From Symbiodinium natans (lineage: Eukaryota; Sar; Dinophyceae; Suessiales; Symbiodiniaceae): a stretch of 64,000 nucleotides of DNA. The stretch is taken from assembly GCA_905221605.1 (NCBI GenBank), contig CAJNDS010001513.1:266001-330000 (forward strand), written 5' to 3'. Shown one piece after another: positions 10,300-21,959 of the stretch; the first letter of the stretch is position 1; every line of letters begins with the position of its first letter. Made by a program: the position numbers and the translations under genes. Under the pieces are notes generated by a model. That model did not search any database. It saw only the letters and a list, made by a program, of their open reading frames with translations, and was not told where the DNA came from.

Positions 10300-10420
10300 T
10301 CTCTCTATAATATATCATGATATGTGCATATGCATATGTATATGTATACTGTAAATATATTCATATTATGTATATCATTTTGTATGTACATGTATGTATA
10401 CATAGGTATGGGCTCTGAAT
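10300..10420. repeat. AT-rich, TATG-rich tract
   Basis: Low-complexity ATGTATATGTATA-type sequence. The reading frames through it are compositional. Confidence 0.6.
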
Positions 10421-10582
10421 AAGAAATATGTGTGTTCTTATTCGCCTTATACAGCTGCTCTCGGATGTGCACACCAGAGTGACCCAACTGCATGCATGCT
10501 ACATAGGGCTATGTAGTACAGTAGCTTCTTTGGGGGTCTGCTTAACACTTGCTTGCAATGCTTTATCTGGGGATACATATGG

Positions 10583-10678
10583 CCAGTTCTCTAAACTGGG
10601 GTCCTCTTTTGGGTACCCTAAATATTCGGGGCTTCCTCAGAATAGTAACCCCAGAAGGGGGCCAGAATTTACAGAGGC
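10583..10678. mobile_element. MITE family B, copy
   Basis: Left arm CCAGTTCTCTAAACTGGGGT, inner GGGTACCCTAAATATTCGGG, right arm GGGGGCCAGAATTTACAGAG. The inner GGGTACC and ATATTCGGGG are shared with the copy at 30,231. Confidence 0.55.
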
Positions 10679-10739
10679 GACCATATCGGCCTCCATGAAA
10701 CGTTTAAAACCTAGCTGAACCAACCAAGACCCAAGAGAG

Positions 10740-11450
10740 CTTGACACATGTGTCGCGCTACGGATCTCTGGGTTTAGGGTTTCCTAGGACCCCGAGTACG
10801 CCCTTGTTCCCTCTTCTTAGGGTTTAGGTTCTCTTATGAGCCCTTTGAAACCAAAGTGGCACCCCAGCACACCTCCGCCTCCCGGCCCAAGCGTGGGCTT
10901 CGACGCCGTAGTGCTGAGGCAGAAGGACGTGAGGCGAGAGGCCTGAACAGCTTCGGCAGGCTGGCTGCTTAAGGTGTTCGGGCTTAAGGGTTCAGGGTCG
11001 AGCTTGTGGCACACTGTCGGTCGACGTGCGTGTACATGCATCGAACATCTTCATAGATGTATATACACAAACCCCCTAAACCCTAAACCCTAAACCGTTC
11101 ATTTCTCAAGGGCAGCTTTCCGGTTGTCTGTAACATCTCAGAAACACAGCGAAATCTCAAAGATTGCCATTTTTCGGAAGGGTTTCGGGGGGTTCGAAGT
11201 TTTTGGCTGAGGGGCTTGAGGCTTAAGGTTGACCCCAAACCCTAAACCCTAAACCCTAAACCCTAAACCCCGGGTTTCGGGATCCATTTTGGTTGCTTGA
11301 CCCCGGAACCCTTTCTCTGACTCTGCGGCTGGGCCACGTCGAAGAAACTCCAAAGACAAAGCCACCGACTGCAAAACCCAAACCCAAAACCCCAAACCCC
11401 AAACCTTATGAATCCTCAACCCCAAACCCCTAATCCCCAAACCCATGTAG
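10740..11450. other. Repeat-rich stretch with unassigned exon-like islands
   Basis: Plus-strand positions near 10,880-10,935 read SVGFDAVVLRQKDVRRE between AG and GC. Minus-strand positions near 11,290-11,375 read SVALSLEFLRRGPAAESE after TTGCAG. Both look protein-like but match no family I recognise, and neighbouring exons were not joined. Confidence 0.25.
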
Positions 11451-11482
11451 AAGTTTTGAGAAATGTGTTGTCTTCTTCTTCT

Positions 11483-11518
11483 TGTTTTTTTTTTTTTTTT
11501 TTTTTGGGGGGGGGGGGG
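11483..11518 (+). repeat. T-run followed directly by G-run
   Basis: About 22 T then about 13 G, the same arrangement as at 4,142. Confidence 0.85.
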
Positions 11519-12009
11519 TGCGTGCCTGAAGCCCCAACGTGGTGGCCGGATTTGGCTCTGCCTGATTTGGGCTGAGGGGCTTCTAGGAGAGTTTGGGGTT
11601 TAGGCTTAGGGTTTAGGGTGCCGGGTTTGGGGTTTAGGGTTTGGGGTTTAGGGTTAGGGTTTAGGGTTTCAGGTTTACAAACCCTGACGCCCTCAACCCG
11701 CATAAACGCGATAGCGATTCGGGTTTTGGGAGAGTAGGGGTTTCCAGCCAAAGGCATATGTTGTTTTTTTCTTTTGCTGCTTTACGCTCTATGGGTCTAT
11801 GGGGGTTTAGAGCTTAGCACTGAAGATGCAGATACAGGGGTATGAGTCAGTATGAGTCTACAAGCCTGCACCCTTGAAACTTTCACAACACTCATCCCAC
11901 CTCTTCCCTACATCTTATCCCCATCCTATAGGGCTTAGGGATGAGGGTTTAGGGTTTAGGGAACCCCAAACCCCAAACCCTATATATAAACCCTAAACCC
12001 TAACCCCGA

Positions 12010-13060
12010 CTTACTCAGCACCAAGAGCGGGGGCGTCCATGCAAAGGCGGGGCACTTCGGAGCGTCCACGTGCAGCCGCAAAGGCGGCTGCGGGGCCACC
12101 AGCGCCATGGCGCGTCGGGTTCGTATACAACCCTTGTAGACCCCTAGCCCTAAACCCTAAACCGTGAACCCTAAATCCTAAACCCTAGGGCTGATTAGGG
12201 TCTAGGGCTTGGGGAACCGCAAAGCCCATGAAAGCCCATGAAACCAGACCCTGCCCTGAAGCGGAAGGTGATCCGCCTCAAGTCCTAAACCCTAAGCCCG
12301 AAGTCCTAAGCCCTAAGCCCTAAACCCTAAACCCTACACCCCAGACTCTATTCTATACCCTATGATACCCTACAGCACCCCAAAGCCAAAGAGAGTTGAG
12401 GCACATCCATTGGGCTCACCATGGCTCGAGCAGAACCAGCCCACCCTAGCTGCTTCTTCCTTTTTCAGCCAAATGCTTGCGAATCCAGGGGTTTAGGGTT
12501 TAGGGTTTAGGGGTTAAGGTTTAGGGTTTAGAGTTTAGGGTTGTCCAGCGGATCGGCGAGGTGTAGCATTTAGGGTTTGGGGCTTAGGGTTTGGGGCCAC
12601 CATCACCCTGGTTCGGACAACCATCGCCCTGGAGGCACGTATCCGCAAACCATCGGCCCTGATTCCTCAATGGTGGCTTCTTTGAGGTTTTAGGGTTTAT
12701 CGTTTATGCCCTATACCCTAAACCCTAAACCCTAAACCCTAAAGGGTTTCGGCTGCAAAGTACCGGTCGTCCAGATTCTGTACTCCGGTTTGTAGCTCTG
12801 CCGCCCTGGTGCACAGGCAGAAGCAAATAAACCCTAAACCCTAAACCCTAAATCCTAAACCCTAAACCCTAAACCTGAACCTCGTAATCCCTGGATCCAC
12901 ATTCTGGAGGCTTTGGTCACCAACTAGCCTACCCTAAAGCCCTAAACCCTAAAGATATGGTCTTGTCGAGTGCTCTCTGCTGATGCAGATGTATGCTTCG
13001 TCCGAACATTCGTCCGAAGTGTCCGATGACTGCAAGCATAAGCGCCCTAAACCCTAAACC
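12010..13060 (-). other. Series of unassigned exon-like islands
   Basis: Islands between telomeric blocks stay open on the minus strand. 12,020-12,115 reads MALVAPQPPLRLHVDAPKC and ends at a donor-like GTAAGTCGG. 12,366-12,492 contains WLKKEEAARVGWFCSSHG. 12,752-12,820 reads AAELQTGVQNLDDRYFAAET between AG and GC. 12,955-13,045 also stays open. They may be exons of one minus-strand gene upstream of the MATE gene, but the joins are not resolved, no family is recognised, and some islands are open on both strands. Confidence 0.28.
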
Positions 13061-13194
13061 CTAAACCCTAAACCCGAAACCCTAAACCCTAAACCCCAAA
13101 CCCCAAACCCTACAACACGAAATCTCCCCGCGGCCTCAGAACCGTCGTTCTTTATCACGCGAAGGATGTGAAGCCTCAGGCGATTTCACAGTAG

Positions 13195-13305
13195 GGTTCA
13201 GGGTTCAGGGTTCAGGGTTCAGGGTTCAGGGTTCAGGGTTTAGGGTTTAGGGTTTAGGGTTTAGGGTTTAGGCTTCAGGGTTTAGGGTTTAGGGTTTAGG
13301 GTTAG
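13195..13305 (+). repeat. TTCAGGG array grading into TTTAGGG
   Basis: Six TTCAGGG units followed by TTTAGGG units, showing local homogenisation of a variant heptamer. Confidence 0.85.
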
Positions 13306-13862
13306 GGGATTTAAGGTTTTCACTGTTGGCTTCGGATGGCGTTCGGATTTCGCCACCCCAAAAGCCCAGAGCCTTGAACCCTTGCAGACTGGTCAGAGAC
13401 TGTCCAGAACAAGTTTCTAGTCAATCCTGAGGCATGCAACACATAGGCTTCATGGCGTGGTATTCAGGGTTTAGAGTTTAGGGCTTAGGGCCCTGTAAAC
13501 CCTAAACCTGAAACCCTCAATGAACTGTATAGGCCTCGGACTTCGGACCCTAACACCTCAAATGGCTGACCCCAACAACCTTCCAAATTTAAACCCCGAA
13601 GCAAATATGCTGAAAAACCATAGAACAACAAACGCGACGCTGAACTCCTATAAACTACATAAACCCTGTAGACTTATCAACCCTGTTCCCTACAGCCTGA
13701 TACCTTTGAGCTTCCAGATCATGTTCCCTTGGTTTGATGGGTTCCTATGCCCTAAACTCTAAACCCTAAGCCCTATACCCGAAACTCTAGGAACCCGAAA
13801 CCCTGAGCAGGGTAGGGGGGATGGGGGTTAGCTAGGGCGGGTTGTAGGTAAGGAGCCCAGAG

Positions 13863-13972
13863 AGGTTTAGGGTTTAGGGTTTAGGGTTTAGGGTTTAGGG
13901 TTTAGGGTTTAGGGTTTAGGGTTTAGGGTTTAGGGTTTAGGGTTTAGGGTTTAGGGTTTAGGGTTTAGGGTT
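13863..13972 (+). repeat. TTTAGGG array
   Basis: Fifteen to sixteen perfect heptamers, ending 26 bp before the exon candidate at 13,998. Confidence 0.92.
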
Positions 13973-13997
13973 CATGCAGCGCCTAAGCGCTTGTAAG

Positions 13998-14062
13998 CGC
14001 CGCGCTCATCGGCATTCAGAGCCTCTCCGGCATGTCGGGCCTGAGCGGAGGCTTCGGCAACG
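13998..14062 (+). CDS. Candidate internal exon, Gly/Ser-rich, unknown protein
   Basis: Between TAAG and CG|GTGGG the frame reads AALIGIQSLSGMSGLSGGFG, with strong GC preference at third codon positions. Read on downstream without a splice it becomes a Gly-Phe repeat that runs into telomeric DNA, so a splice at GTGGG is plausible. No family is recognised. Confidence 0.3.
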
Positions 14063-14581
14063 GTGGGTTTGGTGGTTTTGGGGGCTTTTGGGGACCCCAA
14101 GCCCTAAGCCCTAAGCCCTAAGCCCTAAGCCCTAAACCCCTAAACCCCTAAACCCTTAAGCTATAGTTTTTTTGGGGGATGTTGAGGTTAAGGGTTCTAG
14201 GTTTGGGTCGACAAATGATTCTAGGTGTTTTTTGCTTCTTTGGCGGGGGTACATTTATTGGGCACAAGGAGGGGCCCTCTAGTTATAAGCAGAGCTATAA
14301 GGATCCTAAGTTGGGTTGTAAGTCCCTTAACTTTAGTTGGTATAGTAAGGGGGCCTGTTTGTACCCCTATTTTGGGAGAATAGTCATGTAGAGAGAAGTG
14401 CCCAAACCATGGCTCTGGATTCCCCCAGAACTTGAGCGCCCGGCTACGAGAGTGCGGCCGGCGGCCACTCTTCCTAAGCCACAGGAGGTTGGCCCTTGAA
14501 TGAAGAGCGCTCGAATCTTCCTAAATTCTCCTCAAACAAAGTTTAGGGTTTAGGGTTTAGGGTTTAGGGTTTAGGGTTCAG

Positions 14582-14829
14582 CCCCACACGCGTGTGAGAC
14601 TCACAGTGAACTGAAAGCCCTGCTGCAGCTCTATAACCTTGACCCTCCAGGCAGGCACCAAGGACAACTTTTGCACGCTGCGGGCTGGCTCTGGGATTCA
14701 GATTCCGACCGAAATCTGCTTGGCATTGTGAGCTACACAGCGCTGGGACTCGCTTGGCCAAAGAGGAAGCTTACAGGATTGAGAGATGGCCTTGCCTGCA
14801 ACAGAGCTCACTCTCGCGTTCACTTGTAG
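14582..14829 (+). CDS. Candidate exon, unknown protein (82 codons, no ATG)
   Basis: The acceptor would be the TTCAG at the end of a telomeric block. The frame is open for 82 codons to a TAG at 14,827 and contains ELKALLQLYNLDPPGRH and NLLGIVSYTALGLAWPKRK, an amphipathic then hydrophobic pattern. A second frame from 14,786 to 15,037 (containing EEPVILQAFQEILSPG) overlaps its end, so a short intron between the two is possible. No family is recognised. Confidence 0.35.
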
Positions 14830-16023
14830 ATGCACTCGGCGCAGTGTTGAGTCGTGCCTCTGCGCAGTGCAAACAAAAACGCCCTTAGAAGAGCCCGTGA
14901 TTCTTCAAGCTTTTCAGGAAATCCTTAGTCCGGGGCTTAGGGTCAGAAATCGAAGATCAATGTGGGGCTCAATAACTTTCAAATATCAGGGAAGCAATGA
15001 AACTTCAGCCCCTAAACAATGCCGCCAAGAGATTTAAGGGCTTAGGGTTTGGGGTTTGAGGGCCGCCGCCCCACCCTGCCACAAAGACCACTTCTGCTGC
15101 TTGTACCTTGGGGACAGGATGAACCCCAAAAGGCTTTATGGTTCATAGACCTTAATTAACAGGGATTATCGTAGTATAGGGTACATGACCCACAATTTTA
15201 AGGTTCATGTGGTCCCAGCCCGAAGAAATGCCAGACATTTTTTGTGCACTGCAATCCTCTTCCTCTGTTTTTGGGAACTCTGGTGGCCTTAGGTGGGTGT
15301 AGGGCGCACGTATAGGATTCTAAGGAGTCTGGAGTTTCGGCGGTCTTGTCGATGGTAAGGGTGACAGTCTGCCTTCAAGCTTGATCCCTCCACCACATCG
15401 CCAACACCCACCGGACATCGTTCAAACAGTGCCCTGAACCGCTTCGCCAGCAACTGATGGCAACTGCATGCAGTGGGTGAAGCGTTCCTTCGAGGGGGTG
15501 GGTGCATTCCTTCGAGGATGAGAATGGCAGTATATGCTGGTGACACTGCGGCGATGATGCAACTATAGTTCTGGCGCAGGAACTTTAGCTCATCTCACTT
15601 CCACGTGTGCAGTTGCAGGTGAGCTGGTGAAAGTCTGGTGCCTACCAGCTCTGCAGCCGCGAGAGCGGCAAAGAAAGGTGGGACTCGAAAACTCGCATCC
15701 GAACTTCAAAGGCTTCGCGTGACCAATTGCAGCTGAGCCACACCATCAATATTTTGCTCCAAAGAGCGAATCGTCGCCTGGCCACCGGGCAGGTCGCCAT
15801 AGCATGTTTCCGGGGTGGAGAATGGCCAACGCAGTGCCCGGCCTCTGCGTGCGCTTGCGGCCTTTCTTGGACGTCGATGCCTTTGGGCCAAGAAGTTTGG
15901 GAGGCTGTGAGGGCTGGAGGAAGACGAAGTTCCCTCGTGTGAATAACAGGGCCATTCTTGTCAACTCCCCAAAGGCGGAGCCAGCAAAACCTCCAAGGCC
16001 ATCCTGGGCCGACATGTGAGAAA

Positions 16024-16057
16024 AGGTACCTGCAAGCCCCTGGGCTTACAGGTACCT
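16024..16057. repeat. Short hairpin
   Basis: AGGTACCTG-C-AAGCCC pairs with GGGCTT-A-CAGGTACCT, a 34-bp near-perfect inverted repeat. Confidence 0.75.
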
Positions 16058-16315
16058 CCGGCCGAGGATGGCCGTGGAGGATTTGCTGGTGCCGCCGAAG
16101 GGGATTTCACGGGTCCGGGCAGCTTGGGGGCGGCTGCTGGGCGCGGCTGCGGGAGGCGGAGGGGGGTTCATGAAGGTCAGCTGCGTAGCACAGCGTTTGG
16201 AATTTGGGTGGCAGTTGCATGGGGATGGGCTGATAGCTCAACCCTGGGATCACCGCATAAACAGTTCGTTGGTGCAAAGTGTTGTGGTGGGGGCCAATAG
16301 CCTGAGGTTGCAAGG

Positions 16316-16352
16316 TTGTGGTGGTGGTGGTGGTGGCGGTGGCTGCCAGTCT
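16316..16352 (+). repeat. GTG trinucleotide repeat
   Basis: (GTG)n with one GCG interruption. It creates artefactual Val, Trp and His runs in overlapping frames. Confidence 0.85.
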
Positions 16353-16458
16353 CAGTACCACTGATGGTGCTGCACAGCCGGGGGGATGTATTGGAGAGGT
16401 CCCGGAAGCCACGGCGCAAGTCGAGGCGCGATCTGGGGGTGCCAGGCCGCCCCTGCTT

Positions 16459-16526
16459 GCCGGGGAGCAAGCAGTGTATGGCCCAAACTACACTGTAGTT
16501 CGGGCCATAAACTGCCTGCTCCCCGA
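16459..16526. repeat. Foldback element (hairpin)
   Basis: GGGGAGCAAGCAGT...TGGCCCAAACTAC pairs with GTAGTTCGGGCCA...ACTGCCTGCTCCCC. The related site in the second duplication copy (18,640-18,715) has a rearranged hairpin, so the palindrome has changed since the duplication. Confidence 0.6.
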
Positions 16527-17640
16527 CAAAGGCCGGGGTAAGCTGGTGCACAACTGCTGCATTGCTATACGGGCGAATCTCACGGCTATATCTTTCCTCG
16601 CTTGAACCAACCCGGGGCTGCGGAAAGGGACACTCTCACGTAGACGGTCGCATGCCATGTGGCCATGTGTGTGTGCGGGGTGTGTGTGTGTGTGTGCACC
16701 CTGATTCTAAGCTAAGGGTTTTTGGAAAGTCTCTGAGGCTTGGCCGGACATTTCGTATAGATGACTGACGGTGAATGCGTTTTATGCAGGGGGGCAAGGG
16801 CTCCAGTGACTAGCCTTGCCCAACGAAGCCGAGTCACTGGAGTGGACGCAGTGGCTGATCACCACTGTGCACCTGCAATCGAAAGGCCATCCCAAAGTAC
16901 CCTTAAAGTCGTTTGCTGCCACAGTGGCCTGCAGATGGATGGATTTTAGGCCACAATTACATGTGCTACTTCGACTACCACTACTTCTACTTCATTTTCG
17001 TCACCATGCATAAGATCTTCGGACAGGGAAGCCAATGAGAGTTAACTCTCTTATTTCCGTGTGTGTGTGTGTGCAGGTGAATGCCAGCATGTCATGAGCG
17101 TCTGAGTTCAGCTGAGCCGTGCTCGGCGTTTGCTACCCGGCCAATGGCTTACTGTGGGTCCCGGAGTGGCACTATCACTAGACAGATAACATACCAGGGC
17201 AAATGAATACATGAAGGATCATTCAGAGAGGACTTTGCCTGCTGTAGATGCGGTCGGCGAGCGAAGTTGCGACTGGAACCTGTGGACATCCAACATGAAT
17301 TCTCAGATACGTCCAAGCCATTGCTGTTGTCTTTTGATGTTTGGGGGTTGGGGTCCGATAGAGTTCTCAACCCAGCAAGGCAATGCAGGAGCCGACAATG
17401 CAGGAGCCCAGTACTTTCGGAACCCTCGTGTGTACCTGTATCTGTGCTAGAAGACCCTACTGTGACCCCCTAAATCCTAAACCGTAAACCCAAGCCCTAA
17501 ACCGTTAACCGAAACGCCATCCGAAAACCCCGTCAGGCCGGAAACCTGAAGCCTCGAAACCCTAAGGTTTGCAGCCCTAGAATCAAGCAGATGGATAGCT
17601 TGCAACAGAGAAGCATAAACCCAACTTGCCGGCTGAGGGT

Positions 17641-18111
17641 TTAGGGTTTAGGGCTTAGGTTTTTAAGGCTCTTAGAGTGAACCACCCCCAAAAGCACACC
17701 GTAGGAATGCAGTTCGGCTGTACCCTCGAATGGGATTTGCTGGCCTACTGGAAGGGAGGCAGTAAACTCAGGGAGGAGAGGTCGGCTTTGCAGGCAACCG
17801 TCCGAAACCTTACAAATCAAGGTCGAACCTCCCCAATGCTCCTGGTGGAATGGACCTACCCCACATTCTGGATGTCTATCTGACCTGAATATCGTCATAG
17901 TACGACAAGCTCTTGTTAGGACTGAGGTAGGTGGCCTTGGGGTTCTTAGGGCAAGGCAGGCTTTCCCCACACTAAGGGGCCTGCCGGTTTGTCCATCCCT
18001 GACACTCCATGTCCCCGAAAGCCCCCACACCCTAAAACGCAAAAACGCGACCGGTACTTCTGCACTCATGGGCTCGCCAGGCAGGCGCAAGGGCCTTTTT
18101 GTGTACAGCAC
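17641..18111 (-). other. Unrecognised 156-codon open frame
   Basis: The longest frame in this interval. It has an ATG, but no domain, transmembrane pattern or repeat that I recognise, and its end runs into TTTAGGG DNA. It could be chance, or part of a spliced gene. Confidence 0.15.
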
Positions 18112-18179
18112 GCCTCTCCCTTCGTCCCTGGACTCTGATGCTATACAGGAATGACGGTATGTCGCAGGATTCTACCAGT

Positions 18180-19650
18180 CGTAGGCGTAGGGTGCAAGTA
18201 TAGGATCAAAAGGGCTTGGGGGTTTCGAGGGCGTAGGATGGCAAGGGTTACGGTCTCATGCTTAGCACATGCCAGCACCCCCCCACACACGCATCGTCAG
18301 AACAATGCCCTGAACCGCTTTGTCGGCAACTGCGTGCAGTGGGTGCAACCTTCCTTCGAGGAAGGTGTCGGCTCATCTCAGAGCTTCTACAGTACCAGCT
18401 CTGCAGCCGCAATAGGGGCAAGGATGGGAACGATGAGGACTCGAGAACTCGCATCCGAACTTCAAAGACTTCGCGCGATCACAGCTAGGGGCGCCATCAT
18501 GTTTGCATCACATAGATGATCTGGTATGGTGGTGGCGGCCAGCAGACCTGAGAAAATCTTGGAAGAGGCCCCGGAGGCCACAGCGCGAGCAGGCTCGTGA
18601 TCTTGGGCCACCACTCGCCAGGCCGCCTATGCAATTCGGGTCATGTATGGGCCCAGTAGTGCAGCTTGACCCGGCCTTTGTTGGGGAGCAGGCACTGCTT
18701 GCTCACCGACAAAGGCCGGGGCAAGCTGCACTACAACTGTGCGCTGCTGCGTTGTCACGAGCACATCTCATTCATGCACGGCTGCACGGCTGAATCTTTC
18801 CTCGCTTGAACCAGCCGTGGGCTGCGCAAAGGGATGTCCCTCGATGTGGTATGCCAGGCGTGCGTGCAGGTGCATGTCATGCGCGCCTGAGTCAGATGAG
18901 CCTGGGGTCTAGACGTGGGGCTCTGCTTTAACTTGGTAGGAGGCGATGCTATGGGGTCGTGATTCACAGAGGACCTCGCCTGCCCAAGTTGTTCATGTCA
19001 TCGGCGAAGCTTCGAGCCGGCCATTGGGACCTGCCCAGACAAACCCAAGAGCAGTCCGTGGTTTACATGTTACATGTAGCATAACTTCCATGCATTCAGG
19101 CTTCCTTCGCGGGCTCAGGGTCGGGAATTTAGAGGTGCATGTACTCGACATCCACAGACAGAGTCGGCTTCCGATCGCACGGGAGCAAGAAACCCTCTAG
19201 GCCCGAAACCCAGAAGGTTTTGGGTTTAGGGTTACGGTTTAGGGTTTAGGGTGCTAGGTTGCCAACGTAAAGCAACTCGGGTCCCCAATATAACCGAGGA
19301 CGAACCGAGGACTCGCAAGAAGCCTCCAATCCAACAACAGGAGGTTTGGGGTTCTCAAGAAAAAGCCTACCGATTGAAGCCTGGCCGGACGCGGGGCGGA
19401 AGTGCCGGAAGCGCCCCGGCGCTCGGCAGTGCTGGCTGCAACGGAGCTGGAGTGCTGCCAGGCCAGGGTGTAGGGTTTAGGGTTCAAGGCTTAGGGTCTA
19501 GGGCTGTGATCAGGGGTAGGGGGCTTGAGGTGTTAGGATTTTGTTGTTACCTGTTTTGGGGGCTTTGGGGTTCTCAACCCAGGTCATCAAGACAATGCAG
19601 GAGCCAACAGACCGGGGGGCTTTCGGAACCCTCGCGTGTAGCTTATGACT
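18180..19650. repeat. Segmental duplication, copy 2
   Basis: The shorter partner of the block at 15,300-17,440. Its right part (19,565-19,640, shared TTTCGGAACCCTCG) is separated from the rest by about 500 bp of extra DNA that includes telomeric repeats, so repeats entered after the duplication. A family C hairpin abuts its right end. Confidence 0.75.
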
Positions 19651-19651
19651 G

Positions 19652-19744
19652 GCTGGTTCTTAGTAGGGAATGAGGGAATGAGGGCCATACCCTTTAAGGG
19701 ATTATATCGGGCCCTCATTCCCTCATTCCCTACTAAGAACCAGC
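19652..19744. mobile_element. MITE family C, near-perfect hairpin
   Basis: The 35-bp arms GCTGGTTCTTAGTAGGGAATG... and ...CATTCCCTACTAAGAACCAGC pair without a mismatch around a 23-bp centre. The perfect pairing suggests it is the youngest copy here. Other copies lie at 40,227, 51,118 and 62,269. Confidence 0.75.
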
Positions 19745-19812
19745 GGGGATGATGCAGCCTACCCTGAAGAACAGCTGCGCGATGTGCAAGCGATAAATAC
19801 TGTGACGCAAGC

Positions 19813-19947
19813 ATGCTAAGGTTCATTGTGTCGGGCCTTAGGCTCACGAGCTCCACAGCCAAGATCTTGCAGCTTGAAGGTCGAGTCGTTCTCCTCGACG
19901 CCGGCAACTTGAGCTTATTAGCTGCGTGCACCCAAAAAATCTTCTAG
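19813..19947 (+). CDS. Small open frame, 44 aa, unknown
   Basis: ATG to TAG. It encodes an amphipathic sequence containing STAKILQLEGRVVLLDAGN and LSLLAACTQKIF. The codons look coding, but no family is recognised. It may be the end of a spliced gene rather than a complete one. Confidence 0.25.
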   Translation: MLRFIVSGLRLTSSTAKILQLEGRVVLLDAGNLSLLAACTQKIF

Positions 19948-20129
19948 CCTTCGGACATGGCAAGGCCCTCGGAAGGAGTGGCGGCACCAGAACTGATGAC
20001 AACAGCTACCTGAAGAGTGTACAGCACACGCGCACTTTACAGCTGCGGAGAACTCGCTAGCCTGCTCGACCCCACCCCCCGCCCCACAAACTGGCTTTGA
20101 ATACATCCGGAGCCCTAAACCCTAAACCC

Positions 20130-21948
20130 TAAACCCTAAATGGGCTAGGCCCGAGTCTCCTTCCGTAGGCGGCTTAGGGGCGAAGCTCCTCAAAGCCCAT
20201 GTTGCCTCTTTGCCTGCAGTTTAGGTTTAGGGTTTAGGGTTTAGGGTTTAGGGTTTAGGGTTTCGGGTTTAGGGGGAGCATCGACCCTGAACCCTACACT
20301 CTGAAGCCCAACACGCTGAGAACCTTAACTCTACTTTGGAGTAGACCCTGGAAAACAGTATATACTTTTTAGGAAAAGTAGCTACAATAGGAACCCAGAA
20401 CCAAAACAACATATCAAAGTATAGTACTCACGCTGCATGGGGTTTAGGATTACACAGGATTTGAGGTTTTGGGTTTAGGCATTGTAAGGCAGAAGGAATC
20501 ACAGGGTTTACGACATAGGTGCAAGTGTTCCTACGACGGATGGGCATCTGGAATCATTCGTGCGGGGTATGGGTCATGAATCGGGATAGTGCCTAGACCC
20601 AAGAGTAACGTAGCAATGAACAGGGTGCCTCTTCGGTTTAAACGAGTTCATATGGGAACCAAACCTCAAAAAAGGGACTAAGGGCCTTCTCTGGGTCCGG
20701 GATACATGGGCTTGAGGGCCACTATGCCCATGCTGCAGCAGCGACTTTGACTAGTGTGCCGCGCCTCGCCCGTCAGCGAAGGCCAAATCATCTCCTTGCG
20801 AGAAACTGGGGCTTAGGGTTTAGGGTCCAGGGTTCTGGGGTGAAAAAGCCCTAAACCCGAGACCAGGGTTTGGGGTGACATAGGGCAAAGGGCCCCCCAG
20901 AAAAAAAAGGCGCTCATGGCCAGGGTTGAATTCGCGCCATGTTTCCTTCGTGAGGATCGGTTTAGGGTTTGCAAACCCTAAATCTAGCCCTTCAGGCTTC
21001 AGGGAGGAGGCCTTATGGAGTTTAGTGCCCATGTAGGGAATGTTAGATTTGAGGTTTAGGGTTTAGGGTCCTATTCCTCCCCAACCCTTGAATTGCTAAA
21101 CATGCACCTTGCTTGTCTCAGTAGTTGTTCAAAAGACCGAACCACAAGGGAAATTCCACTTTTTGTCCGTAAGGGTTCTTCTTTGAAGGGACGCTTATCC
21201 CCAAACATCCGTCTTATAGGCCCCAAACCCTGTAAAGGGCCTTTTAGAGAACAACCCTAAACCTTGATCCCCGAACTCTTCAACAGGGCATTTTAGAACA
21301 ACCCTAAACTCTAAACCCTGAACAATTGAATTCAAAGACATTTGAGACAACCCGAAACCGTAAACCATACCCTGAACCCTCAACCCGTTGAAGGGCCTTT
21401 TTCGAACCCCACAAACCCTAAACCCTGAACCCGAAACCCTAAACCCTGAACCCTAAACCCCTCCAAGCGCGCCAAAGTGCAGGGCCCAGAGCCATGGACC
21501 AGTCGCCAGGTCTGGCCAGGAACGCGGACTCCAGCACCTTGTGCCCGGTTCTTTAGGGTTTAGGTTTAGGGGTGTAGGGTTTAGGGTTTACGGTTTAGGG
21601 TTAAGGGTTTAGGGTTTAGGGCTTGGAGTTAGGGGTTGTAGTTGGGGGTTGTCGGGTTTGGGGTTGTAGGGCTTAGGGCGTCGGCATTCTTATCGTCATC
21701 ATCCGTCTATGCTGATTATGCACTTTCTGGCGAGCTTTGCTATAGGGTCTTTTGAGGGTATTTCGGAGCTTCAACCCTAAACCCTAAACCCTAAACCCTA
21801 AACCTTAAACCCTAAACCCTAAACTCTCCACAGCATAAGGTTCAACCAATGGAGTTGCCAGGACCTGAGTGCTGCGCGACAGGCAGCAGGCCCATGCGGG
21901 GAACTCGCGGCAGCAACGTCGCGCCTTGGCAAGGCTCTTGATCGCTAC
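20130..21948 (-). CDS. Unrecognised spliced gene, at least three exons
   Basis: Three islands separated by telomeric repeats join in phase 0: 21,865-21,948 (contains SLAKARRCCREFPAWACC), 21,469-21,537 (contains VLESAFLARPGDWSMALGP) and an exon starting at 20,794 (contains EMIWPSLTGEARHTSQSRCC). The donors used are CAG|GT and GC, the acceptors TAG, AAG and AAG. The third exon may end at a GC donor near SMG and continue into an island at about 20,135-20,215 (KEATWALRSFAPKPPTEG). The frames are exactly 28 and 23 codons for the first two. No domain is recognised, so the function is unknown. Both ends are missing. Confidence 0.45.
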
Positions 21949-21959
21949 CTACCCTACCC

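Larger units (their letters stand above)
15300..17440. repeat. Segmental duplication, copy 1
   Basis: Ordered blocks match 18,180-19,650 in the same orientation: about 15,300-15,490 with 18,190-18,365 (shared TGCCCTGAACCGCTT); 15,640-15,740 with 18,390-18,495 (shared TACCAGCTCTGCAGCCGC and ACTCGCATCCGAACTTCAAA); 16,440-16,560 with 18,640-18,760; 16,590-16,660 with 18,780-18,860; 17,205-17,285 with 18,950-19,030; 17,350-17,440 with 19,565-19,640. Copy 1 has extra DNA. No convincing gene is seen; short frames in both copies do not correspond. Confidence 0.75.
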
